A stretch of DNA of 64,000 bases from NCBI GenBank assembly GCA_037976565.1, contig CP137684.1:17604339-17668338 (forward strand). Reading direction: 5' to 3'. The notes below the pieces were generated by a model. It did not search any database and was not told where the DNA came from. It saw only the letters and a list, made by a program, of their open reading frames with translations. The DNA comes from Mesocentrotus franciscanus (taxonomy: Eukaryota; Echinodermata; Echinoidea; Camarodonta; Strongylocentrotidae). Position numbers and translations under genes: made by a program. Shown here piece after piece: positions 57,895-64,000 of this stretch. Within the stretch, counting starts at the first letter, position 1, and each line of letters opens with the position of its first letter.

Positions 57895-58016
57895 GAGCTG
57901 GAGCAATGCAAATAACTTGATACCCCATGAGTCATCACAGATAGGTCCCCAGACTCCGTTATACTGGATTTCAACCCTTCCCTCTGCTCCGTTGCTTCCA
58001 CCAACCAGACGTACAG
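57895..58016 (-). pseudogene. SRCR exon B5 remnant, internally deleted
   Basis: Counterpart of exon A15. About 190 bp of the domain are gone, joining GCAAATAACT to TGATACCCCATGAG. The donor GGTAAATAG has become a GT-less CGAAAATAG. The start ([20 protein letters not shown]) is intact, without the frameshifts of A15. Confidence 0.88.
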
Positions 58017-58469
58017 CTAAAAGATTAAATCAAATGCTAATACTTATAACCATTCTGTATATTAACAAATGAAACATAATAATTATGAGCACCGCGTCAA
58101 AGCAATAATAACGACAATTCTGCGTCTATTACAACCTGCGAAAAAATTTGCTCAGTTGTTTTTGAACAAAATACTAAAGTCCTGTACAATTTCGGATAAA
58201 CGATAACATACTGGATACACGATTGGAAATTATAAATATTCTCAGCAAAAGATTAAGGAATACTATTGCCCTCCTATTATATTATAGTCTTTTTTATATA
58301 ATAAAGATGTATTTCAAAAATGATATTAAATATGCAATTGTGTCATGTCGGTATTAATAATCGGTCTGCTTTTCATGAAAAATGATAGGTCTATGTACAA
58401 AATACGTTTTTGATTAGATTGATAAACCATTTTTGAAATTTAAATTGACTTGAAGTATAAGTACAATTC

Positions 58470-59590
58470 GATTTTATTTTATTTTATTGATTTTTCCACT
58501 CAAATATCCACAAATTAAGATGACATATATAACCCATACAGTATTACAGTACATAATAGAACAGATGAATTGTACAATTAACGAAATACCGACAAGTATG
58601 TACGTAATAAAAAAAGTTTACAGAGCACATTTAAGTTTGAGAATAAGACAAAATATTTTTAATTGCTTGATTTAACTGTGAGGGGGAATAAAGGGAATCT
58701 CAGAAAAGCTAGGCTTGTTGAGCGAGATTCCCAGCATAAAATAAGTACTAGACCATCGTCAGCGTGCATCAAATCCTGCACATGTCTCCCCCCACAGAGA
58801 CCAAAGACGCGCGAATCCACCCGCGCCAGATCCCCGGGTCCCCCCGCCAAGGCCCATTCCGCATACATCAGTCTGCCGTTGCCAGGTCGAACAAGCTCTA
58901 GGTCTGTCCGACCTAGCAACCAGCAACATAAACTATTGTACACCGAACAAGCCCAGACAAGAGAAACACAAAGACCCGGCACGGGCGACCAACCCGCGCG
59001 ACCGAAGACCCTCCGGGAACAAACACGCACAAACCAGAAAACACGCTGAAAATGGTCAAATGTAATTTTGTACAAGCGTATATATATCATTATGAGCGAT
59101 AGAAAAACAAAACAGATGATAGGAAAAGAAAAGAAAAGTACAAGTGATGAAAACATAAAAAGGGATGAGAAAGCAGGAGTAGGGCCACGTAATATGTAGT
59201 CTATTTGAGATTCCTTAGAGAGGAAACAATGAAATTCACTGGAAGGAATCGGAAGGCATGAGTAAGAAGACCAGATAGAATAGGAAAGCAAATCCGTGCT
59301 TAGTGATACATTTGCGTAATAATTTTGTTTGTGCATAATTTATTTATTTTATTTTGCGCAGGTTGACGACTTAGTTTTGCATAGCTAGAGCTGAGTGTGA
59401 CTTCAAAAGAGTGAGCTTAAGGTATTTCTTGTAGATACTTGAGTGTTGCTTTAAGGGGCATCAAGCGTATTCCAATACATTGGTCCTGTATATACCATTT
59501 TTTTTGTGAGAAGACTGTTCGGGTTAGAGGAAGATGATATTGGTTACGACTTCTAGTAGGGTATGTGTGTATGTGTGCATTAGTTGGAGC
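58470..59590 (-). mobile_element. 5'-truncated non-LTR retroelement (copy B)
   Basis: Minus-strand RT C-terminus (IHTYPTRSRNQYHLPLTRT at about 59610-59550), GC-rich 3' region and an AATAAAATAAAATAAAATC tail at 58470-58492. It lies in the intron between exons B4 and B5, matching 16370-17345. Confidence 0.75.
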
Positions 59591-60007
59591 CTGACTTGGG
59601 ATGAAAGGAGTTCGTGTTACATATACGTAATGATACTTTGGGAAACTCCTTTTCCGAAGTTTGGTTTTACAAAAGTTCATAATTCCAAAGGTTTGTAAAT
59701 CCGAAGCACGAATATCCCAAGTCTGTGCGGTCATAGTTTCGAAAATAAAATTGGTTTTATACTTCCGAACATATTTCGCGCTTTTTAGAAAGTTCGTATA
59801 TCCGTAAGGTTCATAATTCTGAAAATGAAATATGGTCCGTTATTCCGAAGGTTCGTAATTCCTAAAGCAATACAGGGTTCTATGTCATTTTTGGTATTAC
59901 GAACTTTCGGAATTATAGTAAGTCTATTTCACTTTCGGAATTATAGTAAGCCTATTTCACCTTCGGAATTACGGACTTTGGATATAAGTCTGATAACGAC
60001 TATTTAC

Positions 60008-60334
60008 CTCCTCCTGTACCTGCTGAAGCAATGCAAACTACTCCGGCATCTTCATAATGACCACAATTGTGAACACCGAAAGCAGGGTGTGCACAGTCAA
60101 AGATAGTCTGCTCAGCTCCTGTACAACCAACGTCATCTAGTTGAATGGGACCAGTGCCTTGTCCGAATTGAGCTGATCCTGGAGCTCCAGAAGCCCCCCG
60201 GAATCCTAGCATGCGGCAGACAACATTGGCATCGTTGATACCCCATGAGTCATCACAGATAGTTCCCCAGACTCCGTTATACTGGATTTCAACTCTTCCC
60301 TCTGCTCCGTTGCTTCCACCAACCAGACGTACAG
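60008..60334 (-). CDS. SRCR domain exon B4 (class 1)
   Basis: 327 bp, open, same borders as A14 and nearly the same residues ([24 protein letters not shown] end). Confidence 0.88.
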
Positions 60335-61185
60335 CTAAAAGAGTAAATCAAATGCTAATACTTATAACCATTCTGTATAACAAAAAATGAAACGTAATAA
60401 TTATGAGCACCGCGTCAGAGCAATAATAACGACATTTCTTCGTCTATCGCAACCTGCGAAATAACTTGCTCAGTTTTTTTTTAACAAAAATACTTAAATT
60501 ATGTACAGTTGGGGATAATAGATAACATACTGGACACACGATTGGAATTTATAAATATTCTCAGCAAAATATTCAGGAATACTATTGCCCTCCTATTATA
60601 ATATTTTCTCGTTTATAAAATAAAGATTTTTTTTCAAAAAAGATATTTCATATTCAATTTTGTCATGTAAACATGAATATATGGTCTGCTTTTCATGAAA
60701 AATTATAGGTTTATGCACAAAATATGTTTGTGATTAGATTGCTAAACCATTTTTAATATTTGAATTGATATGAAGTATTAGTATAATTGGATCCTGGTTT
60801 GGATAAAAGGGAGTACGTGTTACATATACGTGATAATAGTTGCTTGTCATAAATCCTGATTTCGGATAAAGAGAGTCAATGTTACATATTTGTGTTAATA
60901 CTTGGGGACACTCCTTTTCCGAAGTTTGTTTTTTACGAAAGTTAGTTATTCCAAAGGTTTGTCATTTCGAAATAGAAATATCCCAAATCAGGAGGTTCGA
61001 AATTATAATAACACTATTACACTTTTTGGAATTACGGTCCTAAAAACTTATGAACCATCATAGTAACGAACCTTTAGCATTACAAACCTACAACGTAACA
61101 AACCTTCGGGATTATTTACATTAGGGAAAACGACATATAACTTTGTTATTGTTACTTTGGGTAAAGGCTGATGCTGACTAATTAC

Positions 61186-61506
61186 CCGTACCTGCTGAAG
61201 CAATGCATACTACTCCGGCATCTTCATAATGACCACAATTGTGAACACCGAAACCAGGATGTGCACAGTCAAAGATAGTCTGCTCAGCTCCTGTACAGCC
61301 AACGTCATCTAGTTGAATGGGACCAGTGCCTTGTCCGAATTGAGCTGATCCTGGAGCTCCTGAAGCCCCCTGGTATCCGAGCATGCGGCAGACAACATTG
61401 GCATCGTTGATACCCCATGAGTCATCACAGATAGTTCCCCAGACTCCGTTATACTGGATTTCAACCCTTCCCTCTGCTTCGCTGCTTCCACCAACCAGAC
61501 GTACAG
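61186..61506 (-). CDS. SRCR domain exon B3 (class 1)
   Basis: 321 bp, open. Matches exon A3 ([25 protein letters not shown]). First of three units spaced 832-834 bp. Confidence 0.88.
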
Positions 61507-62017
61507 CTAAAAGATTAAATCAAATGCTAATACTTATCACATTCTGTAGATTAAACAATGATACTAAAAATTAAGAGCACCGTGTCAAAGCAATAACAAC
61601 AGCAATTCTGCGTCTACCGGAACCAGCTAAAAAAATTGCTCATATGATTTAGAACAATAATACTAAAGTCATGTACAATTTGGGATAATAGATAACATAC
61701 TGGGAAGTCAATGTTACATATTTGTGTTAATACTTGGGGACACTCCTTTTCCAAAGTTTTTTTTTTACGAAAGTTAGTTATTCCAAAGGTTTGTCATTTC
61801 GAAATAGAAATATCCCAAATCAGGAGGTTCGAAATTATAATAACCCTATTACACTTTTTGGAATTACGGTCCTAAAAACTTATGAACCATCATAAAAACG
61901 AACCTTTGGCATTACAAGCCTACAAAGTAACAAACCTTCGGGATTATTTACATTAGGAAAACGACATATAACTTTGTTTTTGTTACTTTGGGTATAAGGC
62001 TGATGCTGACTAATTAC

Positions 62018-62338
62018 CCGTACCTGCTGAAGCAATGCACACTACTCCGGCATCTTCATAATGACCACAATTGTGAACACCGAAACCAGGATGTGCACAG
62101 TCAAAGATAGTCTGCTCAGTTCCTGTACAGCCAACGTCAGCTAGTTGAATGGGACCAGTGCCTTGTCCGAATTGAGCTGATCCTGGAGCTTCTGAAGCCC
62201 CCTGGTATCCGAGCATGCGGCAGACAACATAGGCATCGTTGATACCCCATGAGTCATCACAGATAGTTCCCCAGGCTCCGTTATACTGGATTTCAACCCT
62301 TCCCTCTGCTTCATTGCTTCCACCAACCAGACGTACAG
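62018..62338 (-). CDS. SRCR domain exon B2 (class 1)
   Basis: 321 bp, open. Distinct residues [20 protein letters not shown] and LADVGCTGTEQ are shared only with B1, so B1 and B2 are a very recent duplicate pair. Confidence 0.88.
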
Positions 62339-62851
62339 CTAAAAGATTAAATCAAATGCTAATACTTATCACATTCTGTAGATTAAACAATGATACTAAA
62401 AATTAAGAGCACCGTGTCAAAGCAATAACAACAGCAATTCTGCGTCTACCGGAACCAGCTAAAAAAATTGCTCATATGATTTAGAACACTAATACTAAAG
62501 TCATGTACAATTTGGGATAATAGATAACATACTGGAAAGTCAATGTTACATATTTGTGTTAATACTTTGGGACACTCCTTTTCCAAAGTTTTTTTTTTTA
62601 TGAAAGTTAGTTATTCCAAAGGTTTGTCATTTCGAAATAGAAATATCCCAAATCAGGAGGTTCGAAATTATAATAACCCTATTACACTTTTTGGAATTAC
62701 GGTCCTAAAAACTTATGAACCATCATAAAAACGAACCTTTGGCATTACAAGCCTACAAAGTAACAAACCTTCGGGATTATTTACATTAGGGAAAACGACA
62801 TATAACTTTGTTTTTGTTACTTTGGGTATAAGGCTGATGCTGACTAATTAC

Positions 62852-63187
62852 CCGTACCTGCTGAAGCAATGCACACTACTCCGGCATCTTCATAATGACC
62901 ACAATTGTGAACACCGAAACCAGGATGTGCACAGTCAAAGATAGTCTGCTCAGTTCCTGTACAGCCAACGTCAGCTAGTTGAATGGGACCAGTGCCTTGT
63001 CCGAATTGAGCTGATCCTGGAGCTTCTGAAGCCCCCTGGTATCCGAGCATGCGGCAGACAACATAGGCATCGTTGATACCCCATGAGTCATCACAGATAG
63101 TTCCCCAGGCTCCGTTATACTGGATTTCAACCCTTCCCTCTGCTTCATTGCTTCCACCAACCAGACGTACGGATCCTGTGCCGGCAC
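62852..63187 (-). CDS. SRCR domain exon B1 with linker (class 1)
   Basis: 336 bp, open. It has the GAGTGS linker and TTATAG acceptor of exon A2 but the domain residues of B2, so it is a hybrid of the A2-type start and B2-type body. It is the first visible exon of array B. Confidence 0.88.
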
Positions 63188-64000
63188 CTATAATTATGAG
63201 ATGACGAAAACGAAACAGTCTTGTTTTTTTTCCAAGCCTTATACTTATTGTCAAGACTTTGGATAATAACGAAGTATATGTTTACATTTTATATGATAGT
63301 TAAAAGACTTAAATTGAAATGACATATGTACAATAATTTTATTGTCGGCAAAACTGGCGTACTCCTCGCAACCCTTCGTGTTATGTTGGTCCATAAGCCA
63401 GACGTACACTGCTATCAGCGACTTGCGTTGGGGAGACGGGTTCCAACGTTGGTATCATAATAATAGATAAATCAGTATCGTATATTAAAAACCATGCACC
63501 CCTACACTTCGTTTTTTTTCCCCTTCTCTATCTCTCTCCCCCTCTACGCAAAAAGGGCTCTTTGGTTACTAATACACTTATTTTGTTGAAATGGGGTCCG
63601 GATTAAACTTTAGAGTCTTAATGCACGACCTTTATTACACAAAAACATGGGGGGTGGGGGATGCTCAAGACATTGAGTTCGGGGGCCCATGTGTCCCAGG
63701 CGCGAAATATTTTTTCCAAACCAGGTTTGCCATTACTAATATTTCCGGTCTTCCGACTGGTTGATATGTTTTACGTCATTATCAATGACGTAACCGTTAG
63801 GATTAGTGTTAGGGTTATAATAATCATGCAAACCCACCTTACAATATAATACAATCTTAGAGTTGGGGTTCGAATCCCAGTAATTATTCCGTCCTATTTT
63901 TTGCCTTTAAAAATAGTGGGGCAAACCAGGAAATAATCAAAGTCTAATTGTTTGTGACCTCTTTCCAAGCTGCTAATGACGTAAAACACATCAGCCAATC

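Larger units (their letters stand above)
49255..60840. repeat. Segmental duplication, copy B
   Basis: Matches 1-18560 but lacks the 6.8 kb retrotransposon (uninterrupted at 50400-50415). It has different DNA at 52075-53640 in place of 10146-10605, and lacks the 18.7 kb hairpin. At about 60845 it switches to sequence matching the 30.9 kb region, a recombination or deletion joint. Otherwise no gene is seen before the SRCR exons at 57.9 kb. Confidence 0.9.
57895..63187 (-). other. SRCR exon array B (incomplete at window edge)
   Basis: Five class-1 SRCR exons, four open and one broken. The class-2 exons and the 818-bp unit of array A are absent: copy B passes directly from a 60.0 kb exon to exons of the 30-31 kb type. 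The array reaches 63187 and its upstream exons would lie past 64 kb. Confidence 0.8.
60850..64000. repeat. Segmental duplication, copy D (matches 30900-32400)
   Basis: Carries three class-1 exon units where copy C has one, then runs nearly identical to copy C from 63188 to the window end. Confidence 0.9.

Overview
This is eukaryotic DNA, most likely from an invertebrate deuterostome and probably an echinoderm. The grounds are tandem single-exon scavenger-receptor cysteine-rich (SRCR) domains, AT-rich introns, and dense decayed non-LTR, hAT and SINE elements. The taxonomic call is inference. No bacterial genes, rRNA or CRISPR array are visible, and every convincing coding exon lies on the minus strand.

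Layout, left to right. (1) 1-15.7 kb: flanking DNA carrying a decayed CR1/Jockey-type retrotransposon (about 1195-7985) broken by a hAT-like insertion and a MITE, then more retroelement fragments. (2) 15.7-31.6 kb: an SRCR exon array with 15 exons of two sequence classes. Thirteen are open and two are frameshifted, and all keep phase 1-1 borders. Eight exons of the second class sit on an 818-820 bp, nearly identical tandem unit. (3) 33.2-48.6 kb: a gene I assembled from four phase-compatible exons: signal peptide (48.6 kb), short Cys-rich exon (37.7 kb), TIL-type exon (35.4 kb) and a 1.1 kb terminal exon (33.2-34.3 kb). It would encode a secreted protein of about 505 residues whose C-terminal region I do not recognise. 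Its large first intron holds two broken copies of the terminal exon, tRNA-derived SINEs, a 90-bp minisatellite and a long repeat element. (4) 49.25-64 kb: a second copy of regions 1 and 2. It lacks the 6.8 kb retrotransposon and the 818-bp array, and has four open SRCR exons and one broken one.

The window therefore looks like a tandem gene family with a period near 49 kb ([secreted TIL gene]-[SRCR cluster], repeated), reshaped by unequal exchange, exon-unit amplification and transposons. Because all module borders are phase 1, exons can be gained, lost or skipped without changing frame. The SRCR exons may form their own gene(s), or be joined by splicing to the TIL-gene exons upstream; sequence alone cannot decide. 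Uncollapsed haplotypes in the assembly are a real alternative explanation for part of the duplication.
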